From NCBI GenBank assembly GCA_902826935.1, contig CADEGR010000004.1:37577-74461 (forward strand): DNA of 36,885 bases. Reading direction: 5' to 3'. A program made the translations under genes and the position numbers. This document shows, one piece after another, positions 1-8,025 of this stretch. The DNA comes from an uncultured Alphaproteobacteria bacterium. GTDB taxonomy: Bacteria; Pseudomonadota; Alphaproteobacteria; Geminicoccales; Geminicoccaceae. The notes below the pieces were generated by a model, which saw only the letters and a program-made list of their open reading frames with translations, did not search any database and was not told the origin of the DNA. The first letter of the stretch is position 1. Every line of letters begins with the position of its first letter.

Positions 1-1
1 G

Positions 2-508
2 TCCGATGACGACTCCGACCGCGGCGGCAAGGGGTCGAAAGCCTCGGGCTCGCACAACTACAACCGGGGCGATGACCGCCAGCGCGATGGTCGGGACGAC
101 CGCCAACGGGTGAAGGTCAACCTGCCGCCGCAGGAGCTGCGGGAGGTGCGCGCCGGCCAGCGGGTTCTGGTCGACGATCTGGGCCGGGTGCTCGAGGTCG
201 AGATCGAGAACGAGCATGGCCAGCGCGAGGTGGTGGTGAAGACCCATGGCGGCGCCGCGGAGCGTCGGCCAGGGCCGATCAAAGGCGTGCGGTCCGTGCC
301 GGTGGCGGGGCCGGACGGCCGCCGGGTGCTCGACGACAACGGCCGGCTGCTCGAGGTCGAGGTCGAGCGGCATGCCGACGACCGGCGCGGCGACCGCGCC
401 GCGTCGGATGACAATGGCATGGGCGAGGCGGCGCGTGAGCTGCTCGACCGGGGCCGGGATCTGTCGCCGGACGAAGAGGCGCGGATGATCGAGCGGGGGT
501 GGCAGTGA
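2..508 (+). CDS. Acidic/arginine-rich protein of unknown function (5' truncated by window edge)
   Basis: The reading frame is open from base 2 and ends at a TGA at 506-508, so the true start lies left of the window. A GTG at 110 is possible but the frame is equally protein-like upstream of it. The visible 168 residues are very rich in Asp, Arg and Gly at first (about residues 1-36), then contain two similar segments. One reads RVLVDDLGRVLEVEIE, the other RRVLDDNGRLLEVEVE, which suggests an internal duplication of a short beta-rich unit. No signal peptide, membrane segment or catalytic motif is visible. The stop overlaps the ATG of the next gene (TGATG), so the two are probably cotranslated. 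I do not recognise the family and give no function. Confidence 0.6.
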   Translation, partial: SDDDSDRGGKGSKASGSHNYNRGDDRQRDGRDDRQRVKVNLPPQELREVRAGQRVLVDDLGRVLEVEIENEHGQREVVVKTHGGAAERRPGPIKGVRSVPVAGPDGRRVLDDNGRLLEVEVERHADDRRGDRAASDDNGMGEAARELLDRGRDLSPDEEARMIERGWQ

Positions 509-852
509 TGCGGCCGATGGCGCGCCCGACCTTTCTGCTGGTGGTCCTGCCGCTGTTCGGCTGCGCCGCGCCTGGCGATCAGCCACCAGCCGCTAGCCGC
601 GACGTGCCGGCCGCAGCCGTGCAGCGGGCGCTCGAGACGCTGGCCAGCGGCGACACCTTGCGCTGGCGCGATCCCAGCCTCGGCGATACCGGCACGATCA
701 CGCCGCGGCGCACCTTCAAGGTGGCCTCCGGCCAGTTTTGCCGCGAATACGAGATCACCTATAGTGCTGCCGATGGCCGGAGCGAGCGCTGGATTCAGAC
801 CGCCTGCCGCGTCGCCGATGCCGGCTGGCAGCCGCTCGACGAGCTCGGCTGA
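508..852 (+). CDS. Surface-antigen-like lipoprotein (RT0821/Lpp0805 / 17-kDa antigen type C-terminal domain)
   Basis: This is a 114-residue protein starting at the ATG at 508, which overlaps the upstream stop. A GTG at 499 is in frame but would precede that stop without a better ribosome site. Residues 1-19 form a lipoprotein signal: basic start, hydrophobic core, and lipobox LFGC with Cys at about 18. The mature part shows the pattern of the small alphaproteobacterial surface-antigen domain: a W-R-D-P segment, then G-x-F-C-R-E-Y and a C-terminal tACR segment ending in a GW. The two Cys (in FCREY and TACR) could form a disulfide. The protein is likely anchored in the outer membrane. The molecular role is unknown; the family call rests on motif spacing seen by eye. 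Confidence 0.7.
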   Translation: MRPMARPTFLLVVLPLFGCAAPGDQPPAASRDVPAAAVQRALETLASGDTLRWRDPSLGDTGTITPRRTFKVASGQFCREYEITYSAADGRSERWIQTACRVADAGWQPLDELG

Positions 853-896
853 GCGCACCTCCCTCACCATTCATCGATGCACCCCAGGCGCTGCGG

Positions 897-2390
897 CTAG
901 TTGGTGCCGGCGGCGGGGAAACGCTCGGCCTGCTCGAACTTGCGGCCGAACTCGTAGGCGAGGAGCTTGAATTCGGCCTCGGTCAGCGGGCCGGCCTGGC
1001 GGCTGCGGCTGGCGAGCCGCCAGCGCGCGATCGCCGCTTGGGTCTGGGCGCCCAGCGTGCCGTCGAGGCAGCCGGGATTCCAGCCCTCGACCGTGAGCGC
1101 GCGCTGCGCCAGCTCGATCTGGGTCGGGCTCAAGCTGATCGGCTGGTCGTCTTCGGCCGGCGTGGCGGCCGCCGGTGGTGCCGCGGCCGGATTGGTGACC
1201 ATCGCCGATTCCGAGTGGTAGGGCGTGTATTCCGGCGGGCAGCGCTCCGGGATCGGCTGGCCATTGGCATCGCGCTCGCACTCGCTGGGCAGCACCGGCG
1301 TGACCTGGGCGCCGGGCGGCGCTGCTGCGCCTGCCTCATCCGCTCGCAGCAGCACGGCCTGGGCGTCGCCGGTGAGCGTGACCGTCTGGCTGCGGCCATA
1401 CTGAAACTTGGCGTCATGCATGACATTGCTGCGCAGATAGGTCGCGAGCTCGCCGAATGACAAGTCGCCATCGCCATCGCCGCCGAATTCGATCTGGTCG
1501 GCCAAGGGTGCCCCGGTCGCGGCGGTCGGCGCCACCGCTTCCAGCAGCCGGCGGGTGAACAGCCGGTCGCGGAACTCCCAGTGGCAGTGGCCGATCTCGA
1601 ACGGCCCGGCGGCGGTCAGCTCCGCCATGTTGCCCGGCAGCCGCGCCGCCTGCAGCCGGTCCGCATAGACCGTGCGCTGGGCGTCATGCAGCCGGACCGC
1701 AAGCGGATCGGGATCGCCGCAGCTGATCGGCCGCTGCGGAAAGCCGGCATCCAGGATCACCAGGCTGGCGCGCGCGCCGGAGGCTTGCAGCTGCTCGTGC
1801 AGCCGCTGCACCGGGTAGCCCTTCGCGGGGCAGGCGCGCCGGTCCGGGCTGACCGCGTCGACCGGCAGGAGCAGGCGGCGGCCGCTTTGCCGATCCGGCG
1901 CTTCCTGGAACAGGCCGTGGCCGAGATAATAGACGAAGATCCGGGACTGGTTGCGCCGCGTCAGCCGCCAGAGCAGAGGCGGCCACGGCCCGGCCTGCTG
2001 GGCCTGCTCGGCGGCGCAGCTGCCGGCGGCCGGGCCCACGTCCAACCCCGCCTGGCCGGAGCAGCCGCCAAAGATCGAGCAGAGCGTGCAATGGCTGGCA
2101 TCGGTCAGCTCGATCACGTTCGGCACCTGCAGCCGCCGGCGGAAGAAATCCGCGATCTTGCGCGCCTCGTCGCGGGCGCGCGGGAAGTTCAGGGTCGGTC
2201 GGTCATCGCCCGGTGGCAGGGGCGTCTGATAGCGCTGATTGTCGATGATAATGGCCAGATCGTGGTCCGCCGCCCATGCGCTGCCGCCGAGACCAAGGCA
2301 AAGCGCCGCCAGCGTCAGGGCCAGGCCGAAGCCGTGCCGCTTGAGCCTCGATCCGGCGGGCCTGCGATGCGGCTGATCTGGGCGGTCGAT
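897..2390 (-). CDS. Secreted caspase-like (C14 fold) protein, probably catalytically dead, with C-terminal peptidoglycan-binding domain
   Basis: The minus-strand frame is open from about 2402 to a TAG at 897-899. It begins with a signal peptide (hydrophobic core near 2300-2330, Ala-Trp-Ala-Ala cleavage region). Next comes a caspase p20-like domain: an early hydrophobic strand AIIIDNQRY, a helix with ARDEARKIADFF, then VYYLGHG carrying the catalytic His. The strand that should carry the catalytic Cys reads LVILDAGFPQ, with Gly where active members have Cys (DAC). An acidic DGDGDLSFGELATYL segment, usual near the end of bacterial caspase domains, follows. The C-terminal 80 residues look like a peptidoglycan-binding repeat (RALTVEGWNPGCLDGTLGAQTQ). 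There is no in-frame ATG, GTG or TTG before the signal peptide; the first is GTG at 2126, inside the fold. I place the start at an ATC (2390) that lies 9 nt after GAGGA, but this is uncertain. Confidence 0.7.
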   Translation of the reverse strand: MDRPDQPHRRPAGSRLKRHGFGLALTLAALCLGLGGSAWAADHDLAIIIDNQRYQTPLPPGDDRPTLNFPRARDEARKIADFFRRRLQVPNVIELTDASHCTLCSIFGGCSGQAGLDVGPAAGSCAAEQAQQAGPWPPLLWRLTRRNQSRIFVYYLGHGLFQEAPDRQSGRRLLLPVDAVSPDRRACPAKGYPVQRLHEQLQASGARASLVILDAGFPQRPISCGDPDPLAVRLHDAQRTVYADRLQAARLPGNMAELTAAGPFEIGHCHWEFRDRLFTRRLLEAVAPTAATGAPLADQIEFGGDGDGDLSFGELATYLRSNVMHDAKFQYGRSQTVTLTGDAQAVLLRADEAGAAAPPGAQVTPVLPSECERDANGQPIPERCPPEYTPYHSESAMVTNPAAAPPAAATPAEDDQPISLSPTQIELAQRALTVEGWNPGCLDGTLGAQTQAAIARWRLASRSRQAGPLTEAEFKLLAYEFGRKFEQAERFPAAGTN

Positions 2391-2634
2391 GGTGCCGTTT
2401 CCTCAAGTTTTTGCCTGCTGATCGGCTAGCCGTCATCTATCCGCAAGGCGGCCGCTCATGCAATCCCAAGGGCCCGCACCCACCCGCCGGACCAGGCCGG
2501 CGCCGGAGGTTGCCAAATACGCGCCTTAATAAACTCATGGTTTTGTCTGGATTCTAGACATCATCCCGTGATTGCGGCATGCTCGACATAATCAGGGCGG
2601 GGCAAGCGCGGCAAAACGATTGGGAGCAGCGGCG

Positions 2635-3069
2635 ATGTTTATTCGGCAGATCCTGTCAGCCAAAGGCGACAGCGTGGTCAGCACGCGCCCGGACGCGCTG
2701 ATGGCCGAGGTCGTCGACATGATGCAGAGCCAGCGGATCGGCGCGGTGGTGGTCCTGGATGGCGACGGCCGGCTGTGCGGCATCATTTCGGAGCGCGACG
2801 TCACCGGCGGCCTGGCCAAGCATCGGGCCGGCATGCTCGAGCTCCAGGTCGAGCAGCTGATGACCGCCAAGGTCGTGACCTGCGCCCCGGGCGACAGCGT
2901 CCACGAGGTCATGCAGATGATGACCTCGGGCCGGTTCCGGCACCTGCCGGTGCTGGAGGATGGGCGGATGATCGGCATCATCAGCATCGGCGACGTGGTC
3001 AAGTCGCGGCTGCAGGAGCTGGAGGCCGAGAGCAACCAGCTGCAGGACTACATCGCCGGCGCGGCGTGA
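2635..3069 (+). CDS. Stand-alone CBS-pair protein
   Basis: A 144-residue cytosolic protein made almost entirely of two tandem CBS motifs (about residues 8-60 and 72-130). Hallmarks are GAVVVLDGDGRLCGIISERDV in the first motif and RHLPVLEDGRMIGIISIGDV in the second, each ending in the G-I-I-S-x-x-D signature. CBS pairs commonly bind adenosyl ligands such as AMP, ATP or SAM and act as regulatory sensors. No attached enzyme domain is present. I chose the ATG at 2635 because a GGGAG (2622-2626) sits 8 nt upstream and the CBS fold begins right after it; an in-frame ATG at 2572 would add 21 unstructured residues. The AzlCD genes follow on the same strand, but nothing ties them functionally. Confidence 0.88.
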   Translation: MFIRQILSAKGDSVVSTRPDALMAEVVDMMQSQRIGAVVVLDGDGRLCGIISERDVTGGLAKHRAGMLELQVEQLMTAKVVTCAPGDSVHEVMQMMTSGRFRHLPVLEDGRMIGIISIGDVVKSRLQELEAESNQLQDYIAGAA

Positions 3070-3124
3070 GCGGGGCGGCAGCCCCAGCGCAGCCAGTTGC
3101 GGCCAATCGGCGGGCGGTGCCGGC

Positions 3125-3847
3125 ATGCCGCTGATCCATTTGGCGGGGCAACGCTCGGCTGGCCCGCGGGAAGCCGTGGCCGGGCTGCGCGCGATGCTCC
3201 CGGTGGCGATCGCGGCCGTGCCGATCGGCCTCCTGTTCGGCGCGCTGTGCGCTGGCAAGGGCCTGTCCGTCACCGAGAGCGGGCTGATGTCGATCCTGGT
3301 GTTCGCCGGCGGCGCCCAGTTCGCCGCGGTCGAGCTTTGGACCTGGCCCGTGTCGCTCGCGACGCTGGCGATCTCGACGCTCCTGATCAATGCCCGCCTC
3401 GGCCTGATGAGCGCCTCGCTGCTGCCCAAGCTGCGTCATCTCAGCCGCCGGCAGCGTCTGCTCGCCTGCGCGCTGATCACCGATGAGACCTGGGCGCTGG
3501 CGGAGCAGCGCGCCTTAGCCCAGCCGATCAGCCCGGCCTACTGGTATGCCCAGGGCCTGCTGCTGCTGACCGTCTGGAGCGGCACGACCATGCTCGGCGC
3601 CTCCCTTGGCGCGCTGCTCGGCGCGCCCGAGCGGATCGGCGCGGACTTCGTGTTCACCGCCTTGTTCATCGGCCTGATCGCCGGCTTCTGGCGGGGGCCG
3701 GCCACCGGCTGGACCATTGCCGCCAGCGGCGCGGTCGCCGCCCTGGTCCATCTCACCCTTGGCTCGCCTTGGCACATCATGGCCGGCGCTGCGGCCGGAA
3801 TGCTGGCCGGCTATCTCGCCGCGCTGCGGCCAGCGGCCCTGGCATGA
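3125..3847 (+). CDS. azlC: AzlC family branched-chain amino acid exporter, large subunit
   Basis: A 240-residue, multi-helix inner-membrane protein. After a short cytosolic start it shows the AzlC core: LPVAIAAVPIGLLFGAL, then FAGGAQFAAVEL, a conserved SLLPKLRHLSRRQRLLACALITDETWALA region, and further hydrophobic helices to the C-terminus. AzlC with AzlD forms an exporter for branched-chain amino acids and their analogues (azaleucine resistance in Bacillus is the founding example). The TGA overlaps the ATG of azlD by 4 bases (ATGA), a typical translational coupling of the two subunits. Length fits the family. Substrate specificity cannot be read from sequence. Confidence 0.92.
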   Translation: MPLIHLAGQRSAGPREAVAGLRAMLPVAIAAVPIGLLFGALCAGKGLSVTESGLMSILVFAGGAQFAAVELWTWPVSLATLAISTLLINARLGLMSASLLPKLRHLSRRQRLLACALITDETWALAEQRALAQPISPAYWYAQGLLLLTVWSGTTMLGASLGALLGAPERIGADFVFTALFIGLIAGFWRGPATGWTIAASGAVAALVHLTLGSPWHIMAGAAAGMLAGYLAALRPAALA

Positions 3848-4143
3848 CGCTTAGACCGGAGGCGCTCGCGGCGATCCTGCTGCTGGCGGTGATCACCTAT
3901 GGCTGCCGGATCGGCGGCGTGCTGGTCGCCAGCCGCTACGACCGGGCCGGGCGGGCGCGGGCGGCGTTCGATGCGATTCCGGCGGCAGTGCTGACCGCGG
4001 TGATCGCGCCGATGGTGCTGACCACCGGCTGGCCGGAGACCATCGCCGCCGGCCTGACCGCGCTGGCGGCATGGCGGCTGCCGCTGCTGGCGACGGTCGC
4101 CCTCGGAGTCGCCGCGGTCGTGCTGCTGCGCGCCGGCCTGTAG
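3844..4143 (+). CDS. azlD: AzlD family branched-chain amino acid exporter, small subunit
   Basis: A 99-residue hydrophobic protein starting at the ATG overlapping the azlC stop. It has the usual three to four membrane segments and the AzlD features ITYGCRIGG near the start and a central FDAIPAAVLTAVIAP. It is the small partner needed by AzlC for amino-acid export across the inner membrane. An in-frame upstream ATG at 3769 lies well inside azlC and is not credible. The gene is followed after 14 bases by the converging smpB, with a strong hairpin spanning the junction. Confidence 0.9.
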   Translation: MTLRPEALAAILLLAVITYGCRIGGVLVASRYDRAGRARAAFDAIPAAVLTAVIAPMVLTTGWPETIAAGLTALAAWRLPLLATVALGVAAVVLLRAGL

Positions 4144-4151
4144 GCAGGGCG

Positions 4152-4170
4152 CCGGCCTTACTCAGGCCGG
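4152..4170. terminator. Candidate bidirectional terminator hairpin between azlD and smpB
   Basis: CCGGCCT (4152-4158), loop TACTC, AGGCCGG (4164-4170): a perfect 7-bp stem with a 5-base loop exactly at the junction of two converging genes, overlapping the smpB stop codon. There is only a short T-containing stretch on the + side (TGGTCTTCTT) and no run of T on the other, so termination strength is uncertain. Confidence 0.45.
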
Positions 4171-4640
4171 GTGGTCTTCTTGAACAGCCGCTGCTTCTCG
4201 CGCTGCCAATCCCGCTCTTTGATGGAATGGCGCTTGTCGACCGTCTTCTTGCCGCGCGCCAGGCCGATCTCCAGCTTGGCCAAGCCGCGCGGATTGAAGT
4301 ACAGGCTGAGCGGGATGATGGTCTGGCCCTGCTTCCTGACCGCGCCGATCAGCTTCGCCATCTCCCGGCGCTTGAGCAGCAGCTTCCTCGGCCGGCGTGG
4401 CTCGTGGTTGAAGCGGTTGCCCGAGTGGTATTCCGGGATGGTCGCGTTGATCAGATACATCTCGCCGCCCTGCTCGGCGGCATAGGCTTCGTTGATGGTC
4501 GCCCGGCCATCGCGCAGCGACTTGACCTCGGTGCCAAGCAAGGCGAGCCCCGCCTCGAACCGCTCCTCGACGAAATAGTCGTGGGTCGCGCGTCGATTGC
4601 GGGCGACGATCTTGCGGCCCGGCAGCTGCTCCTTGGCCAT
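4158..4640 (-). CDS. smpB: SsrA-binding protein SmpB
   Basis: A 160-residue small basic protein that binds tmRNA and delivers it to stalled ribosomes for trans-translation. It shows the SmpB landmarks: an N-terminal [37 protein letters not shown], the [19 protein letters not shown] segment, and a lysine/arginine-rich C-terminal tail ([14 protein letters not shown]) that enters the decoding centre. Length is normal. It lies 19 bases downstream of dapA on the same strand, an order common in alphaproteobacteria, so it is probably cotranscribed with dapA. I found no tmRNA gene (ssrA) in the window. Confidence 0.97.
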   Translation of the reverse strand: MAKEQLPGRKIVARNRRATHDYFVEERFEAGLALLGTEVKSLRDGRATINEAYAAEQGGEMYLINATIPEYHSGNRFNHEPRRPRKLLLKRREMAKLIGAVRKQGQTIIPLSLYFNPRGLAKLEIGLARGKKTVDKRHSIKERDWQREKQRLFKKTTRPE

Positions 4641-4659
4641 GGCGGGCTACACGGGCGCG

Positions 4660-5535
4660 CTAGTTCAGCAGGCCGACCGCACGCAGAGCGTCGTCGATCA
4701 CCTGCTTGGAGGCCTCGCGCGGCTCGACCAGCGGCAGCCGCAGCTCGGGGGCGGCCTTGCCCAGGCGGCCCAGCGCATATTTGGTCGGCGCCGGGCTGCT
4801 CTCGATGAACAAGGCCTGGTGCAAGGGCATCAGCCGGCGGTGCAAGGCGAGCGCTCCGGCGGCATCGCCGCGCTGCCAGGTCTCGTGCAGCCGGGCGCAG
4901 AGCCTGGGTGCCACATTGGCGGTGACCGAGATGCAGCCATGGCCGCCATGGGCGAGATAGGCGAGGGTTGTGCCGTCCTCGCCGGTCAGAAGGCAGAAGT
5001 CCTCGCCGCAGCTCTGGCTGGTCAGGACCGGCCGGGTCAGGTCGGCGGTCGCGTCCTTGACGCCGATGATGTTGGGCAGCCTGGCCAGCTGGGCCATGGT
5101 CTCGACGCTCATGTCGATCACCGAGCGGCCGGGGATGTTGTAGATGACGATCGGCAGATCGACGGCGTCGTGGATCGCCTTGAAATGGGCGTAGAGGCCG
5201 GCTTGGGTCGGCTTGTTGTAATAGGGCGTCACCACCAGCGCGGCGTCGGCGCCGGCGGCCTTGGCATGCTTGGTGAAGCGGATCGCCTCGGCGGTCGAAT
5301 TGGAGCCGGTGCCGGCGATCACCGGCCGGCGCCCGGCATTGGCCTCGATCACCAGGTCGATCACCCGCTCATGCTCGTCATGGCTGAGCGTCGGCGACTC
5401 GCCGGTGGTGCCGACCGGCACGAAGCCGTGCGTGCCTTCCTCGATATGCCACTCGACCAGGGCCTGCAGCGCGGCTTCGTCCACCGCATTGTTGCGGAAT
5501 GGCGTGATCAACGCCACAATGGATCCACGGAACAT
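4660..5535 (-). CDS. dapA: 4-hydroxy-tetrahydrodipicolinate synthase
   Basis: A 291-residue cytosolic TIM-barrel enzyme that condenses pyruvate with aspartate semialdehyde, the first committed step of diaminopimelate and lysine synthesis. Starting at the ATG at 5535 (MFRGS), all catalytic residues fall at textbook positions: Thr43/Thr44 in GTTGESPTL, Tyr132 and Arg137 in IYNIPGRS, and the Schiff-base Lys160 in [11 protein letters not shown]. An in-frame ATG at 5571 would add 12 residues absent from the family; AGGA lies about 10-15 nt before the chosen start. The gene is head-to-head with slt (180 bp between) and directly upstream of smpB. The product feeds peptidoglycan cross-linking, which fits the neighbouring transglycosylase. 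Confidence 0.96.
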   Translation of the reverse strand: MFRGSIVALITPFRNNAVDEAALQALVEWHIEEGTHGFVPVGTTGESPTLSHDEHERVIDLVIEANAGRRPVIAGTGSNSTAEAIRFTKHAKAAGADAALVVTPYYNKPTQAGLYAHFKAIHDAVDLPIVIYNIPGRSVIDMSVETMAQLARLPNIIGVKDATADLTRPVLTSQSCGEDFCLLTGEDGTTLAYLAHGGHGCISVTANVAPRLCARLHETWQRGDAAGALALHRRLMPLHQALFIESSPAPTKYALGRLGKAAPELRLPLVEPREASKQVIDDALRAVGLLN

Positions 5536-5715
5536 GTCGGGTTGAATCCTCTTGGCCTGTCCGGCGATCATTAAGGTGACTGCACCATAAGAGCAGGGGG
5601 GAGGGGCGGCAAGCGGGTGCTGCGGCCGAGCAACCCATGGGACCTAGGCTCGTCGACCGATCTGATTTGAGGAGCAGGAGCCATCATCGCCAGCCCATGG
5701 GATCGCCCCTGTCCG

Positions 5716-8025
5716 GTGCCGGCCACGTTGGCTGCGCGCTGCTTGCGGACCGTGCTGTTCGTGGCCTTGTTGATCGGCTGGCCGCTGCCGGCGCCAGCCG
5801 CCACCGATAGCCTGGTCGTCGAAGCCTTCGAGGCCGGCGACCAAGGCCAGTGGGAGCGGGCGTTCCGCCTGATTCGCCAGGCCAATCAGCCGCTCGCCAC
5901 CAAGACCTTGCGCTGGGTCGCCCTGGTCGAGGACGCGCCAGGAATCGGCGACAGCTTCCCCGTGATCGCGCGCTTCGTGCTGGAGAACCCGGCCTGGCCG
6001 GTGCCCCAGCAGCTGCGGGTCCGCGCCGAGGAGAGCATCGTCGATCCGGCCGATCACACCCTGGTCCGGCGCTATTTCAAGGCGCAGCCACCCTTGACCG
6101 CGCGCGGTCGGATCCGCCTGGCCGAAGCCCTGTTCGAGGTCGGCGCCGACGGCCCGGCGATCGAGCTGCTGCGCATGGCCTGGACCACCGGCATCTTCTC
6201 CGAGACCGAGGAACGCTCCTTTTTGACCCGGCACGGCCGGCAGCTGCGCAAGTCCGACCATATCGCCCGGCTCGACCAGCTGCTCTGGACCGATCAGCGC
6301 ACCGCGGCGCTGCGGATGCTGAAGCGCGTGCCCGACGGCGAGCGGCGCCTCGCCGAGGCGCGGCTGCGGCTGCAGCAGCGCAAGCCGGGGGTGGAAGGCG
6401 CGATCGCGGCGGTGCCGGCACGGCTGCGGGATGATCCGGGCCTGGTCTTCGATCGCCTGCGCTGGCGCCGCCACAAGGGTCAGAGCGAGGGCGTGGTCGA
6501 GATCCTGCTCGATCCGCCGGCGGAGCTGGGCCAGCCAGAGCGCTGGTGGGCCGAGCGCGAGCGGGCGCTGCGCGACGCGCTCGACCGGCGCGACTACCGG
6601 CTCGCCTATCGCCTGGCGCGTGCCCATGGCCAGCGCGAGGGGCGGGCCTTTGCCGAGGCGGAATGGCTGGCCGGCTGGCTGGCCTTGCGTTTTCGCGAGC
6701 AGCCCAAGGTGGCGCTGGCGCATTTCGCCGAGCTCTATGAGGGGGTCGAGAGCAACGCCCGGCGGCCGCGCGCCGCCTATTGGGCGGGCCGGGCCGCGGC
6801 GGCAATGGGGGATCAAACCACGGCCGCCTCGTGGTATCGCCGGGCAGCGGCCGATCCTTTGGCCTATTACGGCCAGCTGGCGGCGCAGGAGCTGGACTGG
6901 GCCCCGGCCCGCGCCTTGCCGCCGGCACCGGGGCCAGCGGCGCGGGCGCTGTTCAAGCGCGACGAGCTGGTCAAGGCGACCCGGCTGCTGCTGACGGCCA
7001 GCGCGGACCAGCCCTTGCGCCTGTTGACCCGCGCCCTGGCCGAGCGGGCCCAGGACGGCAGCGAGATCGGCCTGCTCGCCGATCTGTTCGCGCAGGCCAG
7101 GCGACCGGACCTGGTGGCGACGCTCGGTCGCTATGCGGTCTATCTCGGCAAGCCGCACGAGGCCGCGGCGTTTCCGATTCCGCAGCTGACCGGGCTGATC
7201 AGCCCGCCCAAGGGCTACCCCGATCCGGCCTTGCTGCTCGGCGTGACCCGGCAGGAGAGCATGTTCGACAGCGCCAGCCAGAGCCATGCCGGGGCGCGTG
7301 GCCTGATGCAGCTGATCCCACAGACCGCCAAGCTGATGGCGCGTGGCCTGGGCATGCCCTACAACGCCGGCCTCCTGGTCGCGAAGCCGGACTACAACGT
7401 CCGGCTCGGCAGCGAATATCTGCGGCGCATGCTCGAGCGCTACGGCGGCGAGCCGGTGCTGGCGCTGGCGGCCTACAATGCCGGCCCGAGCCGGGTCGAT
7501 CGCTGGCTGGGCGAGCACGGCGACCCGCGCGGCGATCGCTATGCCCTGGTCGACTGGGTCGAGCTGATCCCGTTCGACGAAACCCGCAACTACGTGCAGC
7601 GCGTGCTCGAAGGGGCGACCGTCTATCAGCGCCGCCTGGCCGACGCCGAGGTCGCGATGATCGAGTTTCCAGGCGGCAAGGGCGCGCTCAAGGCGCCGCC
7701 TTTGCCGGCACCCCGGCCGGTCAGCCTGGCGGAGGCCGACAAGGCTCAGGTGCCGGTCCCGCGCGCCCGGACTGGCGCCAGCCGCTCCCAGGCCATGCCT
7801 GGCGACAACCCGCCGGTCCACCTGCCGCGCCTCAAGCCGCGGCCGCTGGCGGAGGTCCAGGCGGCGGTCGAGCCGCGCTCGCCGGAGGCGCTGCCGGCCC
7901 GGGTCCGGCCGGTCCTGGCGCCCGATGACGCGGAGGCGGCGGCTGAGATGATCGAGGTGGTGGTGCCCGGCCGCGCGGCCCTGGTGGCCGACGAGGGGCG
8001 CCAGGCGGCGCCGGGTGAATGGTAG
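5716..8025 (+). CDS. slt: Soluble lytic murein transglycosylase (Slt70-like)
   Basis: A 769-residue periplasmic enzyme that cleaves peptidoglycan glycan strands, leaving 1,6-anhydro-muramyl ends. It starts at a GTG (5716), followed by a signal peptide ending in PAPAATD. Residues about 30-450 form a long array of helical (TPR-like) repeats, as in the ring of Slt70. The catalytic domain (about 495-650) has VTRQESMF with the catalytic Glu514, GARGLMQLIP, and LALAAYNAGPSRV. The last 110 residues are a Pro/Arg/Glu-rich, probably disordered extension containing APPLPAPRP. Such tails are common in alphaproteobacterial Slt. The stop overlaps the start of the following HAD gene by 7 bases, so the two are probably coupled. 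Confidence 0.95.
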   Translation: MPATLAARCLRTVLFVALLIGWPLPAPAATDSLVVEAFEAGDQGQWERAFRLIRQANQPLATKTLRWVALVEDAPGIGDSFPVIARFVLENPAWPVPQQLRVRAEESIVDPADHTLVRRYFKAQPPLTARGRIRLAEALFEVGADGPAIELLRMAWTTGIFSETEERSFLTRHGRQLRKSDHIARLDQLLWTDQRTAALRMLKRVPDGERRLAEARLRLQQRKPGVEGAIAAVPARLRDDPGLVFDRLRWRRHKGQSEGVVEILLDPPAELGQPERWWAERERALRDALDRRDYRLAYRLARAHGQREGRAFAEAEWLAGWLALRFREQPKVALAHFAELYEGVESNARRPRAAYWAGRAAAAMGDQTTAASWYRRAAADPLAYYGQLAAQELDWAPARALPPAPGPAARALFKRDELVKATRLLLTASADQPLRLLTRALAERAQDGSEIGLLADLFAQARRPDLVATLGRYAVYLGKPHEAAAFPIPQLTGLISPPKGYPDPALLLGVTRQESMFDSASQSHAGARGLMQLIPQTAKLMARGLGMPYNAGLLVAKPDYNVRLGSEYLRRMLERYGGEPVLALAAYNAGPSRVDRWLGEHGDPRGDRYALVDWVELIPFDETRNYVQRVLEGATVYQRRLADAEVAMIEFPGGKGALKAPPLPAPRPVSLAEADKAQVPVPRARTGASRSQAMPGDNPPVHLPRLKPRPLAEVQAAVEPRSPEALPARVRPVLAPDDAEAAAEMIEVVVPGRAALVADEGRQAAPGEW

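Noticed and set aside
4143-5715. tmRNA (ssrA) next to smpB
   Set aside because: The gaps around smpB and dapA are too small or lack the tRNA-like ends; no ssrA-like tag frame seen.
5644-7821. 725-codon minus-strand open frame opposite slt
   Set aside because: It is a mirror of a high-GC gene: low complexity, Arg/Gln/Gly/Ala-rich, no motif, whereas the plus strand encodes a complete lytic transglycosylase.
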